Shown here in pieces: positions 16,656 through 24,865 of a stretch of DNA of 64,000 nucleotides. Below the pieces are notes generated by a model. The model saw only the letters and a program-made list of their open reading frames with translations. It did no database searches and was not told the origin of the DNA. The translations under genes and the position numbers were made by a program. Where the stretch lies: contig NZ_CP031264.1 in assembly GCF_003258605.2 (NCBI RefSeq), forward strand, positions 3,782,001-3,846,000, in the 5' to 3' direction. This stretch comes from Peterkaempfera bronchialis (GTDB lineage Bacteria > Actinomycetota > Actinomycetes > Streptomycetales > Streptomycetaceae). The stretch's first letter is position 1, and every line of letters starts with the position of its first letter.

Positions 16656-16680
16656 CTCGCAATGCGTAGGTCGCAGTTTC
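16656..16680. repeat. Decayed tRNA-like copy, possible attachment-site remnant
   Basis: CTCGCAATGCGTAGGTCGCAG and the next four bases match the tRNA-Thr anticodon arm to T arm (16522-16546) at 20 of 25 positions, including 12 identical bases AATGCGTAGGTC. The rest of 16609-17057 holds no gene. It carries a tandem CGGTGGACAGT/CGGTGGACAG at about 16770-16790 of the kind often seen at the ends of integrated elements. No integrase gene remains. Confidence 0.55.
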
Positions 16681-17057
16681 ACATGCTGTCGCCGATGGGT
16701 TGCCGCAAGGCTGTGGCCTGCTACTTTGCTCAGCTGAACCACGGAGTCCGTCAAGATTGTGATGTCGTCGGTGGACAGTCGGTGGACAGCTGTGCGTGAC
16801 GGGCCGTCGGAAGCTCTCCCGCCGAGCCCGGCTCCTGGCGCCAGCCGGGCGGTCCGGGTGCTGTGATCAGCGGTCTCGCCCTGCCATGTGAACCCTCCTC
16901 CCGGACCATCAAGATCCGCTATCAGAGTGTCCAGGTCACAGGGATCACCTCAGGTAACGCCAGTGTCTGTCGCTCGTTGAGCCTCAAAGGGGTTACTTGG
17001 CAAGTGGTGGGGCCGCTACGGTTCTCGCGGGGTCGAGCTTGTAGGGGGGAGCTATCG

Positions 17058-18005
17058 GTGATCCAACATCAACTGCAGTACGCGCAAGGCCGGTTCCGGT
17101 GGATTGCTCAAGAAGCATTCGGGAACGAGTTCGAGAAGCTCTTCCACCGCGTGATGGAGCACTGCCACCCCGACTACCTCCCGATCAAGACGAGTGGTTC
17201 CCTCGGGGACCTCGGCGCTGATGGCCTGTGCACGCGTTGCCGTCGGCTCTACGCCTGCTACGCCCCAGAGACCTTCAGCGTCGCTAAGGTGCGCACGAAG
17301 TTCATCAGCGACGTGGAGAGCGCGATCGTCCAACGCCCTGAGCAGTTCGACACCTTCGTGTTCGTGCACAACGATCAGCGAGGCATCCACCCGGTTGTCG
17401 CAGGATTGCTGTCCGAGGCGGGCAAGGACTACCCAAAGATCTGCTTCCAGCAGATGGGGCCGCAGAAGATCTGGCACGAGGCGATGCGCCTCGGCCGCCC
17501 GGCGATGGAAGACGTTCTCGGCGAGAAGATCCCGATCGATGAGGTCGTCTACAAGATCGGCATGGCGGACATCGAGACCCTGCTCAAGCACCTGGCAGAC
17601 AATCGAAACGCTCGGGCAGGGAGCGGTCCTGTCGCATTGCCCACTGTCGTCAAGGCCGACTTTAACGAGCTCTCACCCTGGGCGCGGCAGGTACTGCAGG
17701 ACGGTCGCCCCTACGGCTACCTCATTGATCAGTATTACCGGGACGGCATGGATATGCGCGAGCGGGATGAGGTCGCGGACGGATTCCGCGCATACTACGA
17801 CCTGGCCAGGGAAGAGTATGCCGCTGACACTGATGAGATCATGTGGCAGATGTTGCGGTATGTCCTTGGACAGGACGCTGGCAGTTGGAAGCGCGAGGAA
17901 GCGGCCAAGGCTGTCATTGCGTGCTTCTTTGACGAATGTGACATCTTCGAGGTTCCACCGGTTGGGTGGCAGCCGGTTCACACGGTCCAGGGAGGTTCCG
18001 CATGA
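17058..18005 (+). CDS. ABC-3C system effector-type protein, possible REase-like N-terminus
   Basis: The 315-aa protein starts at GTG 17058, preceded by AGGGGGGAGC; the longer frame from 16863 lacks a ribosome-binding site. The N-terminal domain has FGNEFEKL (Glu24), then SGSLGDLGADGL (Asp51, Asp55), reminiscent of the E...GDxGxDG signature of Mrr/restriction-endonuclease folds. Where QxK is expected it reads YACYAPE. A CxxC pair (58, 61) lies between. The middle and C-terminal parts (about 160-315) are helical without known motifs. It overlaps the next gene by 4 nt. By context it is the variable third (effector) component of an ABC three-component predicted conflict system. Nuclease activity is inference. 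Base and codon usage are less GC-biased than in core genes, which fits transfer. Confidence 0.7.
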   Translation: MIQHQLQYAQGRFRWIAQEAFGNEFEKLFHRVMEHCHPDYLPIKTSGSLGDLGADGLCTRCRRLYACYAPETFSVAKVRTKFISDVESAIVQRPEQFDTFVFVHNDQRGIHPVVAGLLSEAGKDYPKICFQQMGPQKIWHEAMRLGRPAMEDVLGEKIPIDEVVYKIGMADIETLLKHLADNRNARAGSGPVALPTVVKADFNELSPWARQVLQDGRPYGYLIDQYYRDGMDMRERDEVADGFRAYYDLAREEYAADTDEIMWQMLRYVLGQDAGSWKREEAAKAVIACFFDECDIFEVPPVGWQPVHTVQGGSA

Positions 18006-18268
18006 TCACCCCGACGAAGGGGATCGCACCAGACCGCGCCCTGCTTGCCGTGGGGGCCCAGGTGGTCATGCAGTTGGATCGCCCGCTCACTGTCAGCCAG
18101 ACCTGGGCTCGTCTGCGGGAGTGGCGACGTGAGCACAACCATACGGCTCCGCTCTCCTTCGGCTGGTTCGTCCTTGCCCTGGACGTCCTGCACGCGTTGG
18201 GTGTTGTCGAACTGCGTGACGACTTGCTCACCGTGAGGAGGGGAGATGCTGCACCAACTTTCGGCTGA
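18002..18268 (+). CDS. ABC-3C middle component (MC6-like)
   Basis: This 88-aa protein starts at ATG 18002, overlapping the upstream stop as ATGA; the frame extends further upstream but only inside the previous gene. The sequence MITPTKGIAPDRALLAVGAQ and SFGWFVLALDVLHALGVVE looks like a small winged-helix protein. I recognise it as a short middle component that in ABC-3C systems sits between effector and ATPase and is thought to bridge them. It overlaps the ATPase gene by 23 nt. Assignment is by recall of the family and gene order. Confidence 0.72.
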   Translation: MITPTKGIAPDRALLAVGAQVVMQLDRPLTVSQTWARLREWRREHNHTAPLSFGWFVLALDVLHALGVVELRDDLLTVRRGDAAPTFG

Positions 18269-20030
18269 CGATGATCGATTTAAGACTGTTACGTTCCAGC
18301 CGGGGCTAAATCTGTTGGTCGCCCAGACGACCGTGCTCTCCCGCGCTACGGACAGTAGGAACGGCGTGGGAAAGTCCAGTCTGATCGAGCTTCTCCACTT
18401 CCTCTTTGGAGCTCGGGCCGAAAGCAAGCATCTTGCTTGTCGGCGAGAGCTGCGCACAACAACCTTTTCCCTTCAGCTGGACTGGCCAGGTCGGGTCGAA
18501 CTGCTCACGGTCCGACGTCGGGGCGCCGACGCGAAGAGGGTCACACTTGACCCGGACGTCACCGCTGGTGCGCCGACGCTGTATGCAGCACCGAAAACGG
18601 TCGCCCTGGGTGAATGGCAGGAACTCGTCGAGAGACACCTTTTTGGCCTCGGTTCTGGACATCCTGGCGTGAGCGGGCGCACCCTGCTGTCCTTCTTGAT
18701 CCGCAAGGTGGGAGACCACGGTTTCAACGAGGCAGTGCGAAGCTTCTCCCGACAGCCAGAAGCCCAGGCAACGACCAACCTGGCCTATCTCTTGGGCCTG
18801 GATTCAGATCTGGCTGCCCGTTATCAGGATCTTGCGGCTAAGAAGGCTGCCCGTGACCAGCTCAAGAAGGCAGTCGACGACCCGGTCTGGGGCCGCGTAG
18901 TCGGGAAGACGGCTGATCTTCGCGGTCAGATCGCTGTGCAGACGGCGAAGATCAGAAGCCTGCGCGAGCAGATTGCGACTTTCCGAGTGGTGCCGCAGTA
19001 CGAGGTGCTTAAGGAACGGGCCGATGTACTCTCCGCTCAGATTCGCGACCTTGGTACGCAAGACGTCATGGACCGGCGGAACCTGGATCACCTGGAGAGG
19101 TCCGTAGCCGAGACAGCCGACCCCGAGGTGCGCTATCTTGCGCAGGTCTACGAAGACCTCGGCGTCGCGCTTCCGGAGCAGACACTGAAGCGATTCCAGG
19201 ATGTTCGTGAGTTCCACACAGCAGTCGTCCGAAACCGGCGCACCTATCTGCAGGAAGAGATTGAGGTCACGCGAGCTCGTCTCGATGCGCGACGGGCTGA
19301 GCGAGCGCGGTTGGACGATGAGCAGAGCCGTATCCTCAAGGAGCTGAGCGAAGGTGGCGCGCTGGATGCGCTGACGACGCTACAGAAAGCACTGGGCCAG
19401 GAGGAAGCAGCACTTGGCGCGCTGCAGCACCGGATGGCAGCCGCCCAGACGGTGGAGGCCAGCAGCCGAGAGATCGAGGAAGCCCGGCTCGATCTGACTC
19501 GTGCGGTGGAGACAGATCTGGAAGAGCGTCACGGCCAGATCTCCCAGGCGACGATTCTTTTTCATGAACTCGTCGAGCGCTTGTATGGCCGAGGCAGAGA
19601 GGCTTATCTCTCCATTGAGCCCGGCAGAAGCAGCCTTAAGATCACCCCTAAGATCGACAGTGACGCCAGTCAAGGCATCAACAAGATGGCGATCTTCTGC
19701 TTCGACCTCACGCTTGCCGTGATCGCCCACCGCGAAGGCCGGGCACCGGATTTCCTTGTCCACGACAGTCACATGTTCGATGGAGTGGACGATCGTCAGG
19801 TGGCGCGGGCGCTTGACTTGGCGGTGGAGATCATGGCTGAGGAGCGCATGCAGTACATCGTTACCATCAATGAGGACGACCTGGACAAGGCGCGCAATCG
19901 GGGATTCGACGCGAATCGCTATCTGATTGATCCGCTCTTGACCGATGCATACGAGGAGGGCGGGCTCTTTGGCTTCCGATTCGATGATCGGTTGAGGCAT
20001 GAGGATTCTTCTGGTGCCGGCGCCAGGTGA
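18246..20030 (+). CDS. SMC/RecN-like ABC ATPase with DUF2326 domain (ABC-3C)
   Basis: This is a 594-aa P-loop ATPase. The N-terminal head half has FQPGLNLLVA and Walker A NGVGKSSLIELL (Lys43). Residues about 190-420 are a long coiled coil (KKAARDQLKK, TRARLDARRAERARLD). The C-terminal half has the signature-like GINKMAIFCFDLTL and the Walker B region PDFLVHDSHMFDGVDDRQ at about 500-517, the hallmark of DUF2326. Such proteins dimerise their heads on ATP and act on nucleic acids. ABC-3C loci are predicted, not broadly proven, conflict systems. The gene has a GAGGAGGGG ribosome-binding site inside the upstream gene and ends the operon. Confidence 0.85.
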   Translation: MLHQLSADDDRFKTVTFQPGLNLLVAQTTVLSRATDSRNGVGKSSLIELLHFLFGARAESKHLACRRELRTTTFSLQLDWPGRVELLTVRRRGADAKRVTLDPDVTAGAPTLYAAPKTVALGEWQELVERHLFGLGSGHPGVSGRTLLSFLIRKVGDHGFNEAVRSFSRQPEAQATTNLAYLLGLDSDLAARYQDLAAKKAARDQLKKAVDDPVWGRVVGKTADLRGQIAVQTAKIRSLREQIATFRVVPQYEVLKERADVLSAQIRDLGTQDVMDRRNLDHLERSVAETADPEVRYLAQVYEDLGVALPEQTLKRFQDVREFHTAVVRNRRTYLQEEIEVTRARLDARRAERARLDDEQSRILKELSEGGALDALTTLQKALGQEEAALGALQHRMAAAQTVEASSREIEEARLDLTRAVETDLEERHGQISQATILFHELVERLYGRGREAYLSIEPGRSSLKITPKIDSDASQGINKMAIFCFDLTLAVIAHREGRAPDFLVHDSHMFDGVDDRQVARALDLAVEIMAEERMQYIVTINEDDLDKARNRGFDANRYLIDPLLTDAYEEGGLFGFRFDDRLRHEDSSGAGAR

Positions 20031-20081
20031 TCTTTGGTAGCAGCCTCTCGAAGTCGCGACGCTGATCCTGGGAGCCGATGT

Positions 20082-20437
20082 ATGGTCGGCCACCATTGGA
20101 CGGGATGGGTTAACCCGGTGACCGGCGGTGCCGAAGGCGAGGTGCTGCACCCGCTCGATTTCACCCCGTACAGCGATGCGCCATCGCGCGCCGCGTTCTC
20201 GGCCGAGGCCGTAGCCGCTGACCGTGACCGGCTGGCGTCCCAGCAGAGCTCGACGACGGCTGGGAAGTCACCTTCGACTCGTACAGCCCGGCCGGTGCCC
20301 TCGAGTGGCGCGGCTACACGACTGTCCAGTCGGTCACCGTGCTGTCAGAACGGCCACCTGTGACCGATCTCGTCGAAGGCCAGGTACGACGCCATGACAG
20401 AGGAATTGACGAAGGACCACGAAGCTGCGGAACGTGA
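20082..20437 (+). pseudogene. Frameshifted small gene of unknown function
   Basis: Frame one from ATG 20082 reads MVGHHWTGWVNPVTG, then PLDFTPYSDAPSRAAFSAEA up to about 20240. There it turns into low-complexity sequence. In another frame (from about 20240) the protein-like text resumes: ELDDGWEVTFDSYSPAGA, then EWRGYTTVQSVTVLSERPP, ending at TGA 20435-20437. The two halves read as one protein of about 115 aa with a single frameshift near 20230-20243. I do not recognise the family. A sequencing error cannot be excluded. Confidence 0.45.
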
Positions 20438-20642
20438 TCCCCGGGAGCACGGCTACTGCGTGCTCGAATCGGTGATCCCGGCGGCACAACAGACCGAACC
20501 GCGATACCGGATAGTCGAGTTGACCGAGCAGGAAGGCAGGGACGGCACTGCGTTCGTGACCGTGCGGCCTGGCCTGGGGCAGATTGACGCCTATCCTTCG
20601 CCGGCTCCGCCAGGACCCCGATTGACCATCGACATGTGGTGA
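20394..20642 (+). CDS. Hypothetical protein, 82 aa
   Basis: A short acidic open frame from ATG 20394 overlaps the end of the frameshifted gene. It reads MTEELTKDHEAAERDPREHG, then a beta-like segment (RYRIVELTEQEGRDGTAFVTV). No family is recognised. Composition is protein-like rather than shadow-like, but the evidence is weak and it lies in a stretch of decaying genes. Confidence 0.35.
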   Translation: MTEELTKDHEAAERDPREHGYCVLESVIPAAQQTEPRYRIVELTEQEGRDGTAFVTVRPGLGQIDAYPSPAPPGPRLTIDMW

Positions 20643-20697
20643 CTCGTACTTGTACGCAGGTCTGACGGCCAGCAGCCGAGGGCATTCGTGCCGACCG

Positions 20698-21119
20698 TCA
20701 GCGGTCGGCGGTGCCTGGCGGTACGACCCATTCGGTGGGTTGGCCGGTGAGGGAGGCGATCATGTCGAAGTCGCCGTCGTAGTGGAGCACCGTCAGCCGG
20801 TTCAGCTCTCTGCCGTGGCGGCGATGAGAAGGCCGGGGAGCGACAGCGTGCGGTGGTAGCCGGCGTTGAGTGCGTGGCGCTGGACCTCCAGTGCGCGGGT
20901 GAAGGTGTCGTCATCGCTGCGCGGGTAGTCGAAGGCGTGGAGCCAGGTGCTGATGCGCGTTGCCTCCGCGCTGTCCCGGGCTGAATGGGCCATCTCGTAC
21001 TCGGTCGGCTGGCACACGGCGAGCACGTAGCGCTCGTGGAGCGGCTTGAGGACTTCCTTGACACTCGGTTTCATCCAGCGGGCGAGGGCGGACTTGTCGA
21101 TCAGATAGCGGTCCTGCAT
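20698..21119 (-). pseudogene. vapC: VapC-type PIN-domain toxin, frameshifted near the C-terminus
   Basis: From ATG 21119 on the minus strand the frame reads RYLIDKSALARWM, the first PIN acidic motif, then PTEYEMAHSARD with the conserved Glu, and LPGLLIAATAE where the third acidic region lies. The frame then stops at about 20802. The expected PIN ending (LTVLHYDGDFDMIASLTGQP with the last Asp) continues in another frame down to TGA at 20700-20698. This implies a 1-bp deletion near 20805. PIN toxins are RNases held inactive by VapB. Without the C-terminal Asp, activity is unlikely. Confidence 0.7.
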
Positions 21120-21324
21120 CAGGCGGCGCGGCCCCGTCGCGTTTGAGGGAGCAGTGGTCGTTGCGGGGGCCGGTGCTCTCGACGATTTCGCTGAAGTCGA
21201 GCTCGCTGGCGTCCATGGCGTCGAAGCACTCCTGCCGCAGGTGGCGTTTGACGGCGTCTTCCATGGCGAGGCGCACGGCCTTCGCCTTTGTCCTGGTGCC
21301 GAAGATGCGCATGGCTTCGGCGAC
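21118..21324 (-). pseudogene. vapB: VapB antitoxin remnant, 5' end missing
   Basis: The frame reads VAEAMRIFGTRTKAKAVRLA and then a helical segment ending DFSEIVESTGPRND, a VapB dimer/linker body. The N-terminal DNA-binding ribbon (about 15 residues before the FGT) is absent. Upstream sequence reaches the end of the efflux gene at 21332 within a few codons. The frame also runs past the vapC start to 20911, although a TGATG stop/start overlap at 21120-21117 exists one frame away, which suggests a further small indel. The antitoxin is therefore truncated at a rearrangement junction. Confidence 0.65.
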
Positions 21325-21331
21325 GCCACGC

Positions 21332-22783
21332 TCAGGCCTGGCCGTGCGCCTGCTGGGCGTGCCTGGGGAGAAGGCCTACCAGTAGCAGCGTCAGGAAGTT
21401 CAGGCCCGCGGCGATGCCGAAGACCAGTTCTGCGGCGGCGAGGTAGGAGTGGACGGACGGGTGTCCGACCCGGGCGAAGAACACCGTGCCGAGGGCGGCG
21501 ACGCCGATGGCGCCGGCGAACTGCTGGACGGCGTTGAGCATGCCTGCGCCGGTGCCGACTTCCTCGGTGGTGGCATCGCCGAGGATGAAATCGACCAGCG
21601 GGATGAACACCAGGCCGGAGCCGAAGCCGGTGAGCAGCAGCGCGGGCGTCAGCTTCCAGGCGGTGATGTCGGTGCCCCAGTGGGTGATGGACCACCACAG
21701 GGCCAGCAGGCCGATGACGGCGATGGACAGCCCCAGGTGCAGGCTGGCGCGGCCCAGCTTCTCGGCGAGCACGGCGCCTGCGAGCAGGACGGCGACGGCG
21801 GTGCCGAGGGCCCAGGGGATCAGCGTGAGACCTGTCTGGAGCGGCGTCCAGCGCATGCCCAGTTGCAGCAGCAGGTTGATGACGAGGACGAACGCGCTCA
21901 GCGATGCGTAGAACCCGGCCACGAGCATCAGGCCGACGACGAAGCTGCGCTTGCGGAACAGCGACGGTGCGATGACCGGGTGCTTGCTGTGCCGTTCGGA
22001 GACGACGAACAGTGCGAGCAGGACGACTGCGGCGGCCATCATGACGTAGGTCCAGGCGGGCCAGCCGAGGTCGCGTCCCTGGATGAGCGGGATGATGAGC
22101 AGGGCCGAGGCTGCGGTGAGCAGGCCGACGCCGGTGAGGTCGAGGCGGGCGGTCGGGTCCTCCCCGCCGCTGCGGGGCAGTACGCGCCAGGCGAGCGCGG
22201 CGGCGATGATGCCGAACGGGACGTTGATCAGGAAGATGGAGCGCCACTGGCTGCCGAACAGGTCCAGGTGGAGCAGCCAGCCGGCCAGGATGGGCCCGGC
22301 CACGGTGGCCAGGCCCATCAGCGGGCCGATCGGCATCAGTGCCTTGCGCAGGTGCTGGGGCGGGAACACGACCTTCATCAGGGCCAGACCCTGCGGGATC
22401 ATGACCGACCCGCAGAGGCCCTGCACCGTGCGGGCGACGATCAGGAAGACCACATTGGGGGCGAGACCGCAGGCCAGCGAGGCCAGGGTGAAGCCGGTCA
22501 TGCCGAGCAGGAACAGCCGTCGGCGCCCGAGCAGGTCCCCGAGCCGTCCTGAGGTGACCAGGCCGAGCGCGAAGGCCGCGGTGTAGGCGCTCAGCACCCA
22601 CTGCACGGTCACCTGGCCGCCGCCGAGGTCGGCGCGGATGGACGGGCCGGCGAGGTTGGCGACGCTGGAGTCGATCAGATCCATGATGTCGGCCAGGAAC
22701 ACGACGGCCAGGACGAGCCATGCGGTGCGCAGCGGCAGGGTGCTGGTGGTGGGCGCTTGGGAGGGGTGCTGGGTAATGGACAC
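21332..22783 (-). CDS. DHA2-family (EmrB/QacA-type) MFS drug exporter
   Basis: The predicted protein is 483 aa from GTG 22783; the frame extends to 22822 but that part overlaps the operator. About 14 hydrophobic helices are visible. Family motifs include LADIMDLIDSSVANLAGPSI (motif D1-like), SGRLGDLLGRRR (motif A) and GPILAGWL (motif C, antiporter). It probably exports drugs with proton antiport. It is divergent from a TetR gene with several shared palindromes between them, so it should be derepressed by a ligand of that regulator. Its 3' end abuts the truncated antitoxin. Confidence 0.9.
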   Translation of the reverse strand: MSITQHPSQAPTTSTLPLRTAWLVLAVVFLADIMDLIDSSVANLAGPSIRADLGGGQVTVQWVLSAYTAAFALGLVTSGRLGDLLGRRRLFLLGMTGFTLASLACGLAPNVVFLIVARTVQGLCGSVMIPQGLALMKVVFPPQHLRKALMPIGPLMGLATVAGPILAGWLLHLDLFGSQWRSIFLINVPFGIIAAALAWRVLPRSGGEDPTARLDLTGVGLLTAASALLIIPLIQGRDLGWPAWTYVMMAAAVVLLALFVVSERHSKHPVIAPSLFRKRSFVVGLMLVAGFYASLSAFVLVINLLLQLGMRWTPLQTGLTLIPWALGTAVAVLLAGAVLAEKLGRASLHLGLSIAVIGLLALWWSITHWGTDITAWKLTPALLLTGFGSGLVFIPLVDFILGDATTEEVGTGAGMLNAVQQFAGAIGVAALGTVFFARVGHPSVHSYLAAAELVFGIAAGLNFLTLLLVGLLPRHAQQAHGQA

Positions 22784-22871
22784 GAACACCGTTCTACAGT
22801 GGAACGCTGTTCTGAACAACACGAATCGTGTTCTTCGTGACCCAGAACACTGTTCGTCGGTTCGCTAGACT
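22784..22871. promoter_or_regulatory. Multi-site TetR operator and divergent promoters
   Basis: Three GAACNNNGTTC palindromes lie at 22784-22794 (ACC), 22802-22812 (GCT) and 22845-22855 (ACT). A fourth dyad, AACACGA-A-TCGTGTT, is at 22818-22832. The first abuts the efflux start codon. TAGACT at 22866-22871 ends 6 nt before the TetR ATG, implying a leaderless regulator mRNA. The arrangement fits repression of both genes by the TetR protein. Confidence 0.7.
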
Positions 22872-22877
22872 GCCCGT

Positions 22878-23615
22878 ATGTCACCGACTCCGCAGCAACG
22901 GCGCGCAGCGCGGCACCAGCTCGGCACCGGCTCGACCGCACCCGCGGCCCGGCGTGGACCGTCCGGTGGGCGCAAGAAGCCGATCACGGTCGATGCCATC
23001 ATCAGCACCGCGTTCGGCATCGTGGAGAGCGAGGGGTACGAAGCCCTGACGATGCGGCGCCTGGCCACTGAGCTGGAGACGGGACCGTCGTCGCTCTACG
23101 CCCACGTGGTCAACAAAGAGGACCTGGACGAACTGCTCATCGGCCGTCTCTGCGCCGGGATCGACCTGCCCGAGCCGGACCCCGCCATCTGGCGGCAGCA
23201 GCTCATCAGCGTCTGCACCCAGCTGCGCGACCAGTATCTGCGGTACCCGGGTATCTCCCAGGCGGCCTTCGCCGCCGCTCCGTCCAATCTGGACACGCTG
23301 CGCGTCAGTGAGGGAATGCTCGCCATCCTGCTCGCCGGGGGCATCGACCCGCAGGCTGCCGCCTGGGCGATCGACTCACTGTCGCTCTACGTCAACGCCT
23401 ACAGCCTTGAGGTCTCCCTGCTCAACAGGCGACTCCGCCGCAGTGACGACGGCTGGGTCGTCAGCCGAGACGAACTGCTGCGCCGATTCGCCGCACTGCC
23501 CGGCACCTTCCCCCAGACCAGGCGCTATGCCGCTGAACTCACCGCCGGAACCATCCACGACCGTTTCGACTTCACCATCAACCTGATGATCGACGGGCTC
23601 TCGGGTTCACGGTGA
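22878..23615 (+). CDS. TetR/AcrR-family repressor
   Basis: This 245-aa protein starts at ATG 22878. A basic, disordered 35-residue leader precedes the HTH (ITVDAIISTAFGIVESEGYE, then LTMRRLATELETGPSSLYAHV with the conserved YxHVxNK start of helix 4). The C-terminal ligand domain (about 105-245) resembles the class-C TetR/ActII regulators of streptomycetes. It is transcribed away from the MFS exporter, and GAACNNNGTTC sites lie between. It likely senses the exported compound. Confidence 0.9.
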   Translation: MSPTPQQRRAARHQLGTGSTAPAARRGPSGGRKKPITVDAIISTAFGIVESEGYEALTMRRLATELETGPSSLYAHVVNKEDLDELLIGRLCAGIDLPEPDPAIWRQQLISVCTQLRDQYLRYPGISQAAFAAAPSNLDTLRVSEGMLAILLAGGIDPQAAAWAIDSLSLYVNAYSLEVSLLNRRLRRSDDGWVVSRDELLRRFAALPGTFPQTRRYAAELTAGTIHDRFDFTINLMIDGLSGSR

Positions 23616-23818
23616 TCGATCAACTCCTGGCTGAAAATGGACCGTCCGGGTCGGTCGCGCGGTCCGGCATATGAGCAGAATGGCTGTCGGTCTTGCGTGG
23701 TGATGTATGCACCGCCGATTATGGATACAAGCGGGATTCTATTGCGAGGGTGGGGTTGTTGCCATGAACACCGTGTGTTGCTGTTTCTGTTCCGTCGAAA
23801 CGGTGCTCTTGATGGATG

Positions 23819-23855
23819 ACTTGGCCTGGGGCTGATCGGTCGCCCCAGGCCAAGT
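23819..23855 (-). terminator. Strong hairpin terminator closing the left-arm operon
   Basis: ACTTGGCCTGGGGC (23819-23832) and GCCCCAGGCCAAGT (23842-23855) form a perfect 14-bp stem with a 9-nt loop, 4 nt beyond the ACP stop codon. The rest of 23616-23818 shows no supported gene. Confidence 0.85.
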
Positions 23856-23859
23856 CGTG

Positions 23860-24156
23860 TCACAGCTCGCCGACCTCGCGTGCGTCACGTGCCGCGATGA
23901 GATCCAGTACGTGCCGGGAGAGCCCGTTGAGCGTGGGGTTCTCCGCGATGGCGAGTACGCTGAGGGGGATCCCTAGCTCCTCTCCGACTGCGGTCGCCAT
24001 CCTCATGGCCAGCAGTGAGGAAGCCCCGAGGGAGAAGAAGTTGTCCCCCTCCTCGATACGCATGTCGGGCTCTCCGAACAGGTTCTGCCACGTGCCGGAA
24101 ATGCGTGCGCAGACCTCGTCGTAAGTGGGGTCGGCCGGAATGTGGGAGACGGTCAT
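23860..24156 (-). CDS. Free acyl/peptidyl carrier protein (left arm)
   Basis: This 98-aa carrier protein has AGAAAGG upstream of ATG 24156. The phosphopantetheine motif is NFFSLGASSLLAMRM, with Ser47 as the attachment residue. FFxLG[GA]xS is more NRPS- than FAS-like. It is the last gene of the leftward arm, 13 nt after the PaiB-like gene. It probably carries an aminoacyl or acyl intermediate for the NRPS or the dehydrogenase of the same arm. The right arm has its own free ACP at 54292. Confidence 0.9.
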   Translation of the reverse strand: MTVSHIPADPTYDEVCARISGTWQNLFGEPDMRIEEGDNFFSLGASSLLAMRMATAVGEELGIPLSVLAIAENPTLNGLSRHVLDLIAARDAREVGEL

Positions 24157-24169
24157 CGTCGAGCCTTTC

Positions 24170-24832
24170 TCACCGGGTGGAACTGTCCGGGGTGAACTTG
24201 TCGGCGTTGTGGGCGTGTATGAGGTCGGCGATCTGGGCCGAGGCGTCGAACGGCCGGCTGCGAAATCCGGCGATCTGGGCGCCGATGTCTTCCGCCGACT
24301 TGTTCTGGCTGTACTTGAATATCCCGTCGATATGGTCGACGGGCAGCTCGAATGCGACGATCTTCGTACGGAACTCCTCGACCAGCTCCCGGGGGACCCG
24401 GTCCAGCGTCCACGGCTTCTTGGGCAGTCGGCGGGCCTCCTCGGCCGCGATGAGGTCGTCGATCTGTCCGAGCTGCCCTTCGTCGTCCAGCAGCCGCGCC
24501 CGCCCGTAGACATGCGCCGCCGAGTAGAGCCAGGTCGGGAAGTGCTCCTCGGTGGCGTAGTCGTCGGGGCAGATGTAGGTGTGCGGGCCGAGGAAGGCGA
24601 CCATCACCTCCGCGCCCTCGGCGAGCACTGGCACCACGGGGTTGACCTTCGCCAGGTGTGCGCGGAGCCGGCCACGGGGACCGTGCTCGGGTCCCCGGTC
24701 CAGCACGAACGGGATGTGCGTGCCGTGCGGGCGGCCGTCGACCACGGCGGTGAGCAGCCCGAAGCGGTGCGCTTCGATCAGCTTGTGCTGCCGGTCCAGG
24801 TCGTCCGAGCGGTAGAGCGGCGGTGCGTACAT
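24170..24832 (-). CDS. PaiB-family FMN-binding split-barrel protein (left arm)
   Basis: The 220-aa protein opens with MYAPPLYRSDD, the PaiB N-terminal signature. It continues with THIPFVLDRG, LRAHLAKVNPV and the FPTWLYSAAHVYGRA segment of the flavin-binding split barrel. The C-terminal part (KPWTLDRVPRELVEEF, then KYSQNKSAEDIG) is also PaiB-like. PaiB was described as a transcriptional regulator of degradative enzymes in Bacillus, but the fold binds FMN. A second PaiB occurs in the right arm, so a redox or chaperone role on a carrier-bound intermediate is plausible. This is inference. Confidence 0.85.
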   Translation of the reverse strand: MYAPPLYRSDDLDRQHKLIEAHRFGLLTAVVDGRPHGTHIPFVLDRGPEHGPRGRLRAHLAKVNPVVPVLAEGAEVMVAFLGPHTYICPDDYATEEHFPTWLYSAAHVYGRARLLDDEGQLGQIDDLIAAEEARRLPKKPWTLDRVPRELVEEFRTKIVAFELPVDHIDGIFKYSQNKSAEDIGAQIAGFRSRPFDASAQIADLIHAHNADKFTPDSSTR

Positions 24833-24865
24833 GGGGCCATCCTCGGGTCGGCTCGGGTGCGGCTG

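Noticed and set aside
16656-16680. A second functional tRNA gene
   Set aside because: Only the anticodon-arm to T-arm part is recognisable and it cannot fold into a cloverleaf.
23637-23819. 60-codon open frame between the TetR gene and the ACP terminator
   Set aside because: No ribosome-binding site, no recognisable motif and Cys-rich random-looking sequence.
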